Part shown: positions 1 to 7,931 of the stretch, piece by piece
Layout: each line of letters starts with the position of its first letter
How positions within the stretch are numbered: position 1 is the first letter of the stretch
DNA from: Streptomyces sp. CB02980
Lineage (GTDB): Bacteria; Actinomycetota; Actinomycetes; Streptomycetales; Streptomycetaceae
DNA: 64,000 nucleotides
Direction of reading: 5' to 3'
NCBI RefSeq assembly: GCF_014451325.2
Contig: NZ_JACSCH020000008.1
Location: forward strand, 186,001-250,000
Notes under the pieces: generated by a model
Told to the model about the DNA's origin: nothing
Databases searched by the model: none
The model's input: only the letters and a program-made list of their open reading frames with translations
Made by a program: the position numbers and the translations under genes

Positions 1-251
1 GTCGTCGAGCAGAAGGTCTGGATCTCCTCGGCGCCGCCGGGCTCCTGGCCCGCGAACTGGTTGCAGGGCACGCCGAGCACGGTGAAGCCGCGGTCGCCGT
101 ATTCCTTCTGCAGCTTCTCCAGACCCTCGTACTGCGGGGTCAGGCCGCACTTCGAGGCGACGTTCACGACCAGGACCGCGCGGTCCCGGTAGTCGGCAAG
201 GGAGACCGGCTCGCCGGTCAGGGTCTTCAGCGGGATGTCGTACAGGCTCAT
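1..251 (-). CDS. Glutathione peroxidase, 3' part outside the window
   Basis: This is the first 83 codons of a glutathione peroxidase-type thiol peroxidase, which reduces hydroperoxides in the cytoplasm. The translation opens MSLYDIPLKTL and carries the active-site stretch NVASKCGLTPQY, with the peroxidatic Cys where selenocysteine sits in animal enzymes, followed by VLGVPCNQF, the second family signature. A GAGGAG ribosome site lies 7 bases before the ATG. The gene reads leftwards and is cut by the window edge, so the catalytic Gln/Trp region cannot be fully judged. The identification from the N-terminal signatures is firm; actinobacterial members generally use thioredoxin or mycothiol-linked donors rather than glutathione, which is family knowledge. 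Confidence 0.92.
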   Translation of the reverse strand, partial: MSLYDIPLKTLTGEPVSLADYRDRAVLVVNVASKCGLTPQYEGLEKLQKEYGDRGFTVLGVPCNQFAGQEPGGAEEIQTFCST

Positions 252-287
252 GGACTGCTCCTCGTCGGAATAGGGTTTGATCTCAGC

Positions 288-524
288 ATGGGAGACGAAC
301 CACTGGCAATCTCGATCGATTCCGCACCGGAGGCAGAACCGGGGTCCCGACCGCGCCGGATCCTCTGCCGCCTCTGCGGCCGCCCCCTCACCGGGGCCGA
401 CTCCCGCCGCACGGGCCTGGGCCCCACCTGCGACGCCAGACTCCACCCACCGGCCGCCGACATCCGCACCCGCCGGCACGAGGTGGACCAGGACACCCTT
501 CCGGGCATCGACCAGGCCCTGTAG
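288..524 (+). CDS. DUF6011-type small zinc-knuckle protein
   Basis: This is a 78-residue protein with a central CRLCGRPLTG segment followed about 15 residues later by GPTCD. The Cys-x2-Cys plus Cys arrangement and the GLGPTC motif are typical of the small DUF6011 proteins, thought to bind zinc; no function is established. The acidic N-terminus and the basic-acidic tail look disordered. It is divergent from the peroxidase gene, with only 36 bases between the two starts, so they share a promoter region. No strong Shine-Dalgarno site precedes the ATG. Other frames overlap this stretch, but only this one shows a recognisable motif. Confidence 0.72.
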   Translation: MGDEPLAISIDSAPEAEPGSRPRRILCRLCGRPLTGADSRRTGLGPTCDARLHPPAADIRTRRHEVDQDTLPGIDQAL

Positions 525-641
525 GGCTCTCGGGCCGGGACCCGGCGACGCTACCAGCCCGAAAAACGATCGCCCAGCCGTTTCCCACCTCGGCACAGTG
601 GGCCCCGATGAGACTGAAACCCGAGCACCCGGAGTCCTGAG

Positions 642-1712
642 ATGTCGACCCTGCGCGTCACCGCCGAAGTCCTGACCGTCCATCCCCATCCGAACGCCGA
701 CGCCCTGGAGCTGGCGCAGGTCGGCCTGTATCGGGCCGTCGTCGCCAAGGGCGCCTATCGGACCGGGGACGCCGCCGTCTACATCCCGGAGCAGGCCGTG
801 CTGCCCGCCGCCCTCGTCGAGGAGCTCGGGCTCACCGGGCGGCTCGCCGGCGGGAACTCGGACCGGGTCAAGGCCGTGCGGCTGCGCGGGGAGCTGTCGC
901 AGGGCATCGTGTGCAGGCCCGGCGTGCTCGCCGGTGCCGACCTGGCCCTTGCGGCGGCCGAGCGGACCGACTTCGCGGAGACGCTGGGGATCATCAAGTG
1001 GGTGCCGCCGATACCGCCGACCATGAGCGGTGACGTGGAGGTCGCCCCGGACCTGCTGCCCTGGGTGGACATCGAGAACCTCCAGCGCTACCCGGAGATC
1101 TTCGAGCCGGGCGAGCCCGTCGTCCTGACCGAGAAGCTCCACGGCTCGGCCTGCCTGATGACCTTCCTCACCGAGGAGGGACGCACCCAGGTCTCGTCCA
1201 AGGGCTTCGGGTCGAAGGGCCTGGCCCTCCAGGAGGACCCGCGCAATCTGTACTGGCGCGCCGTCCACGGCCACGGCCTGCCCGCCGTCGCCGAGCGGCT
1301 GGCGAAACGTCTCGGCGCCCGCCGGGTCGGCTTCTTCGGCGAGGTCTACGGCTCCGGGGTGCAGGACCTGGCCTACGGCGCCGACGCCCGCTCCGAGACC
1401 GTCGGCTACGCGCTGTTCGACGTGTCGGCCGAGATCGACGGCCGGGTGGAGTGGCTGGACCCGGCCGAGGTCCTGGAGGCCGGCGAGGTCCCGCTCGTAC
1501 CGCGGCTGTACTCCGGCCCGTACGACCTGGACACGGTCCTCGCCCATGCGAGCGGCCGGGAGACGGTCTCGGGACGGGAGGCGCACCTGCGGGAGGGCGT
1601 CGTGATCCGGCCCGCGACCGAGCGGTACAGCCCGGTCGTCGGCGGCCGGGCCATCGCCAAGGCGGTCAGCCCGGCCTACCTGACGCGGAAGGGCGGCACC
1701 GAGTACGAGTGA
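642..1712 (+). CDS. ATP-dependent RNA ligase, DRB0094 (Rnl5-like) family
   Basis: This 356-residue enzyme matches the DRB0094-type RNA ligases first described from Deinococcus, which seal 3'-OH/5'-phosphate ends in RNA. An N-terminal OB-like domain (about residues 1-120) precedes the nucleotidyltransferase domain. Motif I is EKLHGS, with the adenylated lysine at Lys165; GEVYGSG is motif III, EGVVIRP motif IV and IAKAVS motif V, so all the expected nucleotidyl-transfer motifs are present. Length fits the family, and the start has GGAG 8 bases upstream. The gene stands alone: no RNA end-healing kinase/phosphatase or Ro/RtcB gene lies nearby, so its RNA substrate is unknown. It is convergent with tesB and separated from it by terminator hairpins. 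Confidence 0.93.
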   Translation: MSTLRVTAEVLTVHPHPNADALELAQVGLYRAVVAKGAYRTGDAAVYIPEQAVLPAALVEELGLTGRLAGGNSDRVKAVRLRGELSQGIVCRPGVLAGADLALAAAERTDFAETLGIIKWVPPIPPTMSGDVEVAPDLLPWVDIENLQRYPEIFEPGEPVVLTEKLHGSACLMTFLTEEGRTQVSSKGFGSKGLALQEDPRNLYWRAVHGHGLPAVAERLAKRLGARRVGFFGEVYGSGVQDLAYGADARSETVGYALFDVSAEIDGRVEWLDPAEVLEAGEVPLVPRLYSGPYDLDTVLAHASGRETVSGREAHLREGVVIRPATERYSPVVGGRAIAKAVSPAYLTRKGGTEYE

Positions 1713-1715
1713 CCG

Positions 1716-1755
1716 GGCCGGTCCCCGGACCGGCCGGTCCCCGTCGGGACCGGCC
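1716..1755. terminator. Overlapping bidirectional terminator hairpins
   Basis: Two overlapping perfect stems lie between convergent genes. GGCCGGTCC pairs with GGACCGGCC at 1716-1735, and GGCCGGTCCC (1732-1741) pairs with GGGACCGGCC (1746-1755). The shared middle arm means only one stem can form at a time. No U-tract follows, as is usual in streptomycetes. Confidence 0.65.
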
Positions 1756-1783
1756 TGCGGCCAGGACCGGCCTGCGCCCCGGC

Positions 1784-2647
1784 TCAGAGCTTCCTGAACA
1801 GGCCCTCCTGGACCACCGACACCAGGAGCTGCCCCTCGCGGTCGTAGATCCGGCCCCGCGCGAGTCCCCGGCCGCCCGTCGCGATCGGGGACTCCTGGTC
1901 GTACAGGAACCACTCGTCCGCGCGGAACGGCCGGTGGAACCACATCGCGTGGTCCAGCGACGCCATGTCGAAGCCCCGCGGTCCCCAGAGCGGCTCGATC
2001 GGGATGCGCACCGCGTCGAGGAGCGTCATGTCCGAGGCGTAGGTCAGCGCGCACGTGTGGATCAGCGGGTCGTCGCCGAGCGGCCCCACGGCCCGCATCC
2101 ACACCGCGCTGCGCGGATCCGCGCCCTTGACCTCGTCCTGGGTCCAGCGCAGCCGGTCCACGTACCGAATGTCGAAGGGCTGCCGACGGGCCATTCTCTC
2201 CAGGGCCTCCGGCAGCGCCCCCAGGTGCTCGCGGATCTCGTCCGCGAGGTTGGGCAGGCTGTCCGGGTCCGTCAGGTGCCTCGGGGGCAGCTGGTGCTCG
2301 AAGGCGCCCTCCTCCGGCTTGTGGAAGGAGGCCGTGAGATTGAAGATCGTCCGGCCCTCCTGGATCGCCGTGACCCGGCGGGTCGTGAACGACCGCCCGT
2401 CCCGCACCCGCTCCACCTGGTAGACGATCGGCACCCCGGGCCGCCCCGGCCGCAGGAAGTAGGCGTGCAGCGAGTGCACCGGCCGGTCGCCCTCGGTGGT
2501 GCGGCCGGCCGCGACGAGGGCCTGCCCGGCGACCTGCCCGCCGAAGACCCGCTGCAGCGACTCCTGCGGGCTCCGCCCACGGAAGATGTTGACCTCGATC
2601 TGCTCCAGGTCGAGCAGATCGACGAGCCTCTCGGCGGGATTGGTCAC
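1784..2647 (-). CDS. tesB: Acyl-CoA thioesterase II
   Basis: This 287-residue double-hotdog thioesterase hydrolyses acyl-CoA to free fatty acid and CoA. The N-terminal hotdog has the family stretch RVFGGQVAGQALVAA followed by HSLHAYFLRPG, and the C-terminal half has the LDHAMWFHRPF and LYDQESP segments of TesB-like enzymes. Length agrees with E. coli TesB. The GTG start is preceded by GGAG about 9 bases upstream. The gene lies 14 bases after the stop of the DUF3516 helicase and is probably co-transcribed with it. No signal peptide or membrane segment is seen. Confidence 0.95.
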   Translation of the reverse strand: MTNPAERLVDLLDLEQIEVNIFRGRSPQESLQRVFGGQVAGQALVAAGRTTEGDRPVHSLHAYFLRPGRPGVPIVYQVERVRDGRSFTTRRVTAIQEGRTIFNLTASFHKPEEGAFEHQLPPRHLTDPDSLPNLADEIREHLGALPEALERMARRQPFDIRYVDRLRWTQDEVKGADPRSAVWMRAVGPLGDDPLIHTCALTYASDMTLLDAVRIPIEPLWGPRGFDMASLDHAMWFHRPFRADEWFLYDQESPIATGGRGLARGRIYDREGQLLVSVVQEGLFRKL

Positions 2648-2661
2648 GTCAGGTCTCTCCT

Positions 2662-5175
2662 CTACAGCTGTCCGACGGACGTCACGCGGACGATCGCGCG
2701 GCCCTCCTCGTCGGAGGCCGCGAGATCCACCTCCGCGCTGATGCCCCAGTCATGGTCGTTGTTCGGGTCGGCGAAGGTCTGCCGTACGCGCCACAGGCCG
2801 TGGGCAGCGTCCTCCTCGATGGCGAGCAGCTTCGGGCCGCGCGCGTCGGGGCCCGTACCGAGGTCGTCGTACTCGTCCCAGTACGCGTCCATCGCCTCGC
2901 CCCACGCGTCCGCGTCCCAGCCCGCCTCGGCGTCCATCTCGCCGAGTGCGTCCACGTTGTCGAGGGCCGCGAGCTCCACCCGGCGGAACATCGCGTTGCG
3001 CACCAGGACCCGGAAGGCGCGGGCGTTGGCCGTGACCGGCTTGACCTGGTCGGCCTTCTCCTGGGCCTCCTCGGCCGTCTGGACCTCCGGGTTGGCGAGC
3101 TGCTCCCACTCGTCGAGCAGCGAGGAGTCCACCTGGCGCACCATCTCGCCCAGCCAGGCGATCAGGTCCTCCAGGTCCTCGGTCTTCAGGTCGTCCGGGA
3201 TGGTGTGGTCGAGCGCCTTGTACGCGCTCGCGAGGTACCGCAGGACGATGCCCTCGGTGCGCGACAGCTCGTACCAGGAGGTGAACTCGGTGAAGGTCAG
3301 CGCCCGTTCGTACATGTCACGGATGATCGACTTCGGCGACACCGGGTGGTCGCCGACCCACGGGTGCGACGTCCGGTAGACGTTGTACGCGTGCCAGAGC
3401 AGCTCTTCGAGCGGCTTCGGGTACGAGATGTCCTGGAGCCGCTCCATCCGCTCCTCGTACTCGACACCGTCCGCCTTCATCTGCCCGACGGCCTCGCCGC
3501 GCGCCTTGTTCTGCATGGCGGCGAGGATCTGGCGCGGGTCGTCGAGCGTCGACTCGACGACGGAGACCATGTCCAGGGCGTACGAGGGGGACTCCGGGTC
3601 GAGCAGGTCGAAGGCGGCGAGCGCGAACGTCGACAGCGGCTGGTTCAGCGCGAAGTCCTGCTGCAGGTCGACCGTCAGGCGGATCGTGCGGCCCTCGGCG
3701 TCGGGCGTGTCCAGCTGCTCGACGACACCGCCGTCGAGCAGGGAGCGGTAGATCGCGATGGCCCGGCGGATGTGCCGCAGCTGCGCCTTGCGCGGCTCGT
3801 GGTTGTCCTCCAGGAGCTTGCGCATGGCCTCGAAGGCGTTGCCCGGGCGGGCGATCACCGAGAGCAGCATGATGTTGGTGACCTTGAAGCGCGAGGTCAG
3901 CGGCTCCGGCTCGGCGTCGATGAGCCGCTCGAAGGTGGTGTCGCTCCAGGCGACGAAGCCCTCGGGGGCCTTCTTGCGGACCACCTTGCGGCGCTTCTTC
4001 GGGTCGTCGCCGGCCTTGGCGAGCGCCTTCTCGTTCTCGATGACGTGCTCGGGGGCCTGGGCGACCACGTATCCGGCGGTGTCGAAGCCGGCCCGGCCGG
4101 CGCGGCCCGCGATCTGGTGGAACTCACGCGCGCGCAGGGTCCGCACCCGGTTGCCGTCGTACTTCGTGAGGGCGGTGAAGAGCACCGTACGGATGGGAAC
4201 GTTCACGCCCACGCCGAGCGTGTCCGTCCCGCAGATCACCTTCAGGAGACCGGCCTGCGCCAGCTTCTCGACGAGCCGCCGGTACTTCGGCAGCATGCCC
4301 GCGTGGTGCACGCCGATGCCGTGCCGGACGTAACGCGAGAGGTTCTGGCCGAACTTGGTGGTGAAGCGGAAGTTGCCGATCAGCTCGGCGATCTTGTCCT
4401 TCTCCTCGCGCGTGCACATGTTGATGCTCATCAGCGACTGCGCGCGCTCGACGGCCTGCGCCTGCGTGAAGTGGACGATGTAGACCGGCGCCTGCTTGGT
4501 CTCCAGGAGCTCCGTCAGGGTCTCCGTGATGGGGGTGAGCACGTACTCGTAGGAGAGCGGCACCGGCCGGGTCGCCGAGCGGACCACCGAGGTCGGCTTG
4601 CCCGTGCGCCGGGTCAGGTCCTTCTCGAACATCGACACGTCACCGAGCGTCGCCGACATGAGGACGAACTGCGCCTGGGGGAGTTCCAGGATCGGGATCT
4701 GCCACGCCCAGCCGCGGTCCTGCTCGGCGTAGAAGTGGAACTCGTCCATGACGACCTGGCCGATGTCCGCGTACTTGCCGTCCCGCAGCGCGATCGACGC
4801 CAGCACCTCGGCCGTACAGCAGATCACCGGCGCGTCCGCGTTCACGGAGGCGTCGCCGGTCAGCATGCCGACGTTCTCGGTGCCGAAGATCTTGCACAGG
4901 TCGAAGAACTTCTCCGACACCAGCGCCTTGATCGGCGCGGTGTAGAAGGTCACCTGGTCGTTCGCGAGCGCGGTGAAGTGGGCAGCTGCCGCGACCAGCG
5001 ACTTTCCCGATCCGGTGGGCGTGGAAAGGATCACGTTGGCCCCGGAGACGACCTCGATCAGCGCCTCTTCCTGGGCCGGGTAGAGCGTGATGCCCCGGCC
5101 CTCCGCCCAGGAGGAGAAGGCCTCGAAGAGGGCGTCGGGGTCGGCGGTCGGCGGCAGCTGATCGATAAGGGTCAC
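2662..5175 (-). CDS. DEAD/DEAH-box helicase with C-terminal DUF3516
   Basis: This 837-residue Ski2-like RNA/DNA helicase has a C-terminal DUF3516 extension, an arrangement common in actinobacteria. Walker A is STPTGSGKS, motif II is DEFH (VVMDEFHFY), motif III is SAT and motif VI is QIAGRAGRAG. The cellular substrate is not established; related proteins are discussed in RNA processing. I place the start at GTG 5175 (VTLIDQLPP), because the open frame further upstream runs into the divergent gene and has no helicase-like sequence. The residues after the motifs are rich in Glu/Asp and helical, as expected for DUF3516. It is the first gene of a likely operon with tesB. Confidence 0.93.
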   Translation of the reverse strand: MTLIDQLPPTADPDALFEAFSSWAEGRGITLYPAQEEALIEVVSGANVILSTPTGSGKSLVAAAAHFTALANDQVTFYTAPIKALVSEKFFDLCKIFGTENVGMLTGDASVNADAPVICCTAEVLASIALRDGKYADIGQVVMDEFHFYAEQDRGWAWQIPILELPQAQFVLMSATLGDVSMFEKDLTRRTGKPTSVVRSATRPVPLSYEYVLTPITETLTELLETKQAPVYIVHFTQAQAVERAQSLMSINMCTREEKDKIAELIGNFRFTTKFGQNLSRYVRHGIGVHHAGMLPKYRRLVEKLAQAGLLKVICGTDTLGVGVNVPIRTVLFTALTKYDGNRVRTLRAREFHQIAGRAGRAGFDTAGYVVAQAPEHVIENEKALAKAGDDPKKRRKVVRKKAPEGFVAWSDTTFERLIDAEPEPLTSRFKVTNIMLLSVIARPGNAFEAMRKLLEDNHEPRKAQLRHIRRAIAIYRSLLDGGVVEQLDTPDAEGRTIRLTVDLQQDFALNQPLSTFALAAFDLLDPESPSYALDMVSVVESTLDDPRQILAAMQNKARGEAVGQMKADGVEYEERMERLQDISYPKPLEELLWHAYNVYRTSHPWVGDHPVSPKSIIRDMYERALTFTEFTSWYELSRTEGIVLRYLASAYKALDHTIPDDLKTEDLEDLIAWLGEMVRQVDSSLLDEWEQLANPEVQTAEEAQEKADQVKPVTANARAFRVLVRNAMFRRVELAALDNVDALGEMDAEAGWDADAWGEAMDAYWDEYDDLGTGPDARGPKLLAIEEDAAHGLWRVRQTFADPNNDHDWGISAEVDLAASDEEGRAIVRVTSVGQL

Positions 5176-5234
5176 GCCCCCATCTTGCCTGGATTCCGCC
5201 CGGATGAGGGAACCGGCCACCGGTTCGAAGATCA

Positions 5235-5253
5235 CGGACGATAGGCTCGTCCG
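5235..5253. promoter_or_regulatory. Inverted repeat around a -10-like TAGGCT
   Basis: CGGACGA and TCGTCCG form a perfect 7-bp inverted repeat around TAGGC in the 130-bp divergent gap between the helicase and the membrane hydrolase. TAGGCT (5242-5247) resembles a streptomycete -10 box reading right. No convincing -35 is visible, so an operator role is only a suggestion. Confidence 0.35.
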
Positions 5254-5305
5254 TCGACCGGTCGTCAACTGAGCGCCGGCAGGGGAGAAACGGGGCGGGC
5301 CAACC

Positions 5306-6097
5306 ATGATGGGACCGGCACACTCGCTGTCCGGAGCGGCGGCCTGGCTGGGTGTCGGAGCGGCCGCGGCGGCCTTCGACCGCCCGATGCCGTGGCCGGT
5401 TCTCGTCGTCGGCGCACTCATCTGCGCGGGCGCGGCCCTCGCCCCCGACCTGGACCACAAGTCGGCGACCATCTCGCGTGCCTTCGGACCGGTCTCCAAG
5501 GGCCTGTGCGAGATCGTCGACAAGCTGTCGTACGCCGTCTACAAGGCGACCCGCTCCTCCGCCGACCCCCGCAGGTCGGGCGGTCACCGGACCCTCACGC
5601 ACACCTGGGTCTGGGCGGTCCTGATCGGCGGCGGCGCGTCCGTCGCGGCGGTCACCGGCGGCCGGTGGGCGGTGCTCGCGATCCTCTTCGTGCACCTGGT
5701 CCTCGCCGTGGAAGGCCTGCTGTGGCGGGCCGCCCGGATGTCCAGCGACGTCCTGGTCTGGCTGCTCGGCGCGACCAGCGCGTGGATCCTCGCGGGCGTC
5801 CTCGACAAGCCGGGCAACGGCGCGGACTGGTTCTTCACCGGCCCCGGCCAGGAGTACCTGTGGCTCGGGCTGCCGATCGTGCTCGGCGCCCTCGTCCACG
5901 ACATCGGCGACGCGCTCACCGTCTCGGGCTGCCCGATCCTCTGGCCCATCCCGGTCGGCCGGAAGCGCTGGTACCCGATCGGCCCGCCGAAGGGCATGCG
6001 CTTCCGGGCCGGCAGCTGGGTCGAGCTGAAGGTCCTGATGCCCGTGTTCATGGTGCTCGGCGGGGTCGGCGGAGCCTCGGCGCTCGGCTTCTTCTAG
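5306..6097 (+). CDS. YdjM/DUF457-type membrane-bound metal-dependent hydrolase
   Basis: This 263-residue protein has at least four hydrophobic segments. It carries the conserved histidine/aspartate pattern of the LexA-binding inner-membrane hydrolase family (YdjM-like): an N-terminal PAHSLSG, APDLDHKSAT near residue 50, GGHRTLTHT near residue 95 and LVHDIGDALT near residue 200. Together these resemble a metal-binding set. The substrate is unknown for the whole family. The Shine-Dalgarno is weak (GGGGCGGG 6 bases upstream). The stop overlaps the convergent TetR gene by 4 bases, leaving no room for a terminator. Confidence 0.78.
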   Translation: MMGPAHSLSGAAAWLGVGAAAAAFDRPMPWPVLVVGALICAGAALAPDLDHKSATISRAFGPVSKGLCEIVDKLSYAVYKATRSSADPRRSGGHRTLTHTWVWAVLIGGGASVAAVTGGRWAVLAILFVHLVLAVEGLLWRAARMSSDVLVWLLGATSAWILAGVLDKPGNGADWFFTGPGQEYLWLGLPIVLGALVHDIGDALTVSGCPILWPIPVGRKRWYPIGPPKGMRFRAGSWVELKVLMPVFMVLGGVGGASALGFF

Positions 6098-6918
6098 CCG
6101 GCCGCCGGTCTCGGTACCCCGAGGGTCGTCACGAGCCGGGTCAGCTCCTCCTGGAAGAGCTTGTCCGGGCTCGTCGTCTGGCGGCCCAGATGCCCGTACA
6201 CCTCCAGGGCGACGAGTCCGTGCAGATGCCCCCAGAGCCGTAGCGCGAGGGCGACGCCGGCCGGTGGCAGGTCGGGGAAGGCCGGGCGCACCTTGTCGAG
6301 CAGCCCGGCGTCGAAGTCGTCCCAGGTGAACGCGCTGTCCCGGTAGAGCGGTTCGGCGTACGGCCAGGCCGCCGCGGCGAGTCCGGCGAGCCCGGTGCAG
6401 ACCCGGCGGGCCGCGTCGGGGGCGGGCCCTTCCTCCGGCGCCCGGTAGCCGGGCACGGGGTCGCCGTAGACCAGCCGGAAGCCTTCGGGGTTGGCCAGGG
6501 CCCAGGTGCGGAAGGCGCGGGCCCAGGCGAGGATCCGCGTAGCCGGGTCCCCGGCGGGGCGCTGCGTGGCCGGGTCCCCGGCGGGGGCGTCGGCCGGGTC
6601 CCCGGCGGGGGGTTCGGCCGGACCCCGCGTGGCCGCTTGGGCCCAGGCCGCCTCCACGGAGTCGGCGAGTGCCGAGTACACGTCGTCGATGAGCGTGGTG
6701 ACCAGGTCGTCGCGGGTGGCGAAGTAGCCGTAGATCGCGTTGGCCGTCATTCCCATCTCGCGGGCGATGGCCCGCAGGGTGATGGCGTCGGGACCGCCCG
6801 AGGCCATCAGGCGCAGGGCCGTGTCCTTGATCTCGGCGGTGGTCTCGGCCCGCAGCCGCTCACGGCGGCCGCGCCCGGCCGGAGCCGTCCCCGTGCTTGT
6901 TCCTGATGTCCCGGTCAT
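6094..6918 (-). CDS. TetR/AcrR family transcriptional regulator with WHG-like C-terminal domain
   Basis: This 274-residue protein has an N-terminal TetR helix-turn-helix at about residues 25-70 (ITLRAIAREMGMTANAIYGYFATRDDL). Its C-terminal ligand-binding domain contains the RLWGHLHGLVALEVYGH stretch typical of the WHG-type TetR_C. It is divergent from the NAD(P)-binding oxidoreductase at 7042 and very probably represses it through the operator at 6961-7012. An unusual feature is an insertion of about 30 residues between the DNA-binding and ligand domains made of PAGDPA-like repeats, encoded by three copies of an 18-bp sequence. That makes it longer than a usual TetR protein (about 200-230 residues). 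Confidence 0.9.
   Translation of the reverse strand: MTGTSGTSTGTAPAGRGRRERLRAETTAEIKDTALRLMASGGPDAITLRAIAREMGMTANAIYGYFATRDDLVTTLIDDVYSALADSVEAAWAQAATRGPAEPPAGDPADAPAGDPATQRPAGDPATRILAWARAFRTWALANPEGFRLVYGDPVPGYRAPEEGPAPDAARRVCTGLAGLAAAAWPYAEPLYRDSAFTWDDFDAGLLDKVRPAFPDLPPAGVALALRLWGHLHGLVALEVYGHLGRQTTSPDKLFQEELTRLVTTLGVPRPAAG
6542..6610. repeat. Three in-frame copies of an 18-bp repeat inside the TetR gene
   Basis: GCCGGGTCCCCGGCGGGG occurs at 6542-6559, 6569-6586 and 6593-6610. The spacings of 27 and 24 bases keep the reading frame. It encodes the PAGDPA repeats of the TetR linker. The unit is itself nearly palindromic, which suits slippage expansion. Confidence 0.85.
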
Positions 6919-6960
6919 GCCGGCAGCCTATCCCTCTCTTGGTGACCGTATGGAAACTGC

Positions 6961-7012
6961 ACGCCGTGTACTTCACGGCGTATAGTTTTCGCACGGCGTC
7001 ACGTCAGTGACG
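6961..7012. promoter_or_regulatory. TetR operator and promoter region
   Basis: ACGCCGTG (6961-6968) and CACGGCGT (6974-6981) form a perfect 8-bp inverted repeat with 5-bp spacer. The half-site CACGGCGT recurs at 6992-6999, 18 bp further on. A second inverted repeat, CGTCAC-GTCA-GTGACG, lies at 6997-7012. TATAGT at 6981-6986 is a good -10 for the rightward gene and touches the first palindrome, so bound TetR would block it. The assignment to this regulator is inferred from position. Confidence 0.65.
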
Positions 7013-7041
7013 CGTCGAAGGTGTGAGCACAGGGGAGAGCC

Positions 7042-7749
7042 ATGCACATCGGAGTCGTCGGAGCCACCGGCACCATCGGCAGCCGCGTCGTCGCGGAGGC
7101 CCTGGAGCGCGGGCACCACATCAGGGCATTCGGCCGCGACGCCACGGGGGCGGCGGCGCGGGAGACCCGCGAGAACATCACCTGGGCGAGCCTCGACGTC
7201 CTCGACCCGGCCGGCATCGCCGCCGTCCTGCCCGGACTCGACGTCCTGATCAGCGCCTTCCAGCCCGGAAACGCCGCCCAGGACATGGCCGACACCGTCC
7301 GGCGCTCGATCGCCGACGCCGGGGTCTACGCCACCGCGGCCCGCGCCCTGCTCAAGGCCCTCGAAAGCCACCCGAGGACCCGGCTCATCGTGATCGGCGG
7401 TGCGGGCAGCCTGGAGATCGAGCCCGGCGTGGTGCTCGCCGACGCGGAGGAACGCCTCCACGCGACCCTCGACGGCGTCGGCCTGCCCCGCGCCTACGCG
7501 GCGGCGGTACGCGGCCACCGCGACGCCCTGAACGTGCTGCGCACCTCCAACCGCCGTTGGACCTACTTCAGCCCCGCCGAGGACATCGCCCCCGGTGAGC
7601 GCACCGGCCGCTTCCGCATCGGCGAGGACCAGCCGGTCCGCGACGCCGAGGGGCGCAGCCGCGTCTCGGCGGAGGACGCGGCCGTGGCCCTCGTCGACGA
7701 GGCGGAGCTGCCCCGCTTCGTCCAGCGCCGCTTCACCGTCGGCTACTGA
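7042..7749 (+). CDS. NAD(P)H-binding oxidoreductase (atypical SDR, NmrA-like)
   Basis: This 235-residue Rossmann protein starts with the dinucleotide-binding GVVGATGTIGSRV, the GxxGxxG pattern of atypical short-chain dehydrogenases. LIVIGGAGSLEIEPG in the middle is typical of the NAD(P)H-binding flavin-reductase-like group. The classical YxxxK pair is absent, as is usual there. GGGGAG lies 8 bases before the ATG. It is divergent from the TetR gene and sits directly behind the palindromic operator, so it is the likely regulated target, perhaps in redox or electrophile stress. The substrate is not deducible. Confidence 0.85.
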   Translation: MHIGVVGATGTIGSRVVAEALERGHHIRAFGRDATGAAARETRENITWASLDVLDPAGIAAVLPGLDVLISAFQPGNAAQDMADTVRRSIADAGVYATAARALLKALESHPRTRLIVIGGAGSLEIEPGVVLADAEERLHATLDGVGLPRAYAAAVRGHRDALNVLRTSNRRWTYFSPAEDIAPGERTGRFRIGEDQPVRDAEGRSRVSAEDAAVALVDEAELPRFVQRRFTVGY

Positions 7750-7758
7750 TCAGGACCC

Positions 7759-7892
7759 GATGGAAGCGGGCCGGGCCGGGGCGACCCGATGGAAGCGGGC
7801 CGGGCCGGGGCGACCCGATGGAAGCGGGCCGGGCCGGGGCGACCCAAGGGAAGCGGGCCGGGCCGGGGCGACGGAAGCGGGCCGGGCCGGGG
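7759..7892. repeat. GC-rich tandem repeat, 29-bp period, leading into a terminator arm
   Basis: A unit containing GGAAGCGGGCCGGGCCGGGG begins at 7759, 7788, 7817 and 7846, the first three nearly identical at exactly 29-bp spacing. A shortened fifth copy forms the left arm of the hairpin at 7873-7923. The array lies in the 182-bp gap between convergent genes. It is open in several frames, which produces spurious long reading frames, but none looks like protein. Confidence 0.9.
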
Positions 7893-7923
7893 CTCGTACG
7901 ACTCCCCGGCCCGGCCCGCTTCC
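7873..7923. terminator. Strong bidirectional terminator hairpin
   Basis: The arms 7873-7892 (GGAAGCGGGCCGGGCCGGGG) and 7904-7923 are perfectly complementary over 20 bp with an 11-base loop. It serves the convergent oxidoreductase and ABC genes. Because the four upstream copies of the left arm could also pair with the right arm, alternative, longer hairpins are possible in rightward transcripts. Confidence 0.85.
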
Positions 7924-7931
7924 GCCGGGTG

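Noticed and set aside
5176..5523. N-terminal extension of the DUF3516 helicase to the ATG at 5523
   Set aside because: The extension overlaps the divergent membrane-hydrolase gene, has no conserved sequence and would remove that gene's promoter.
1451..5899. Long open frames of 400-830 codons overlapping tesB and the helicase on the other strand or in other frames
   Set aside because: They follow the codon pattern of the real genes in mirror frames, are rich in Arg/Gly/Pro, show no motif and lack ribosome sites. They are typical artefacts of very GC-rich DNA.
7750..7931. Repeat at 7759-7892 as a CRISPR array
   Set aside because: The units are contiguous without unique spacers and form arms of a terminator.
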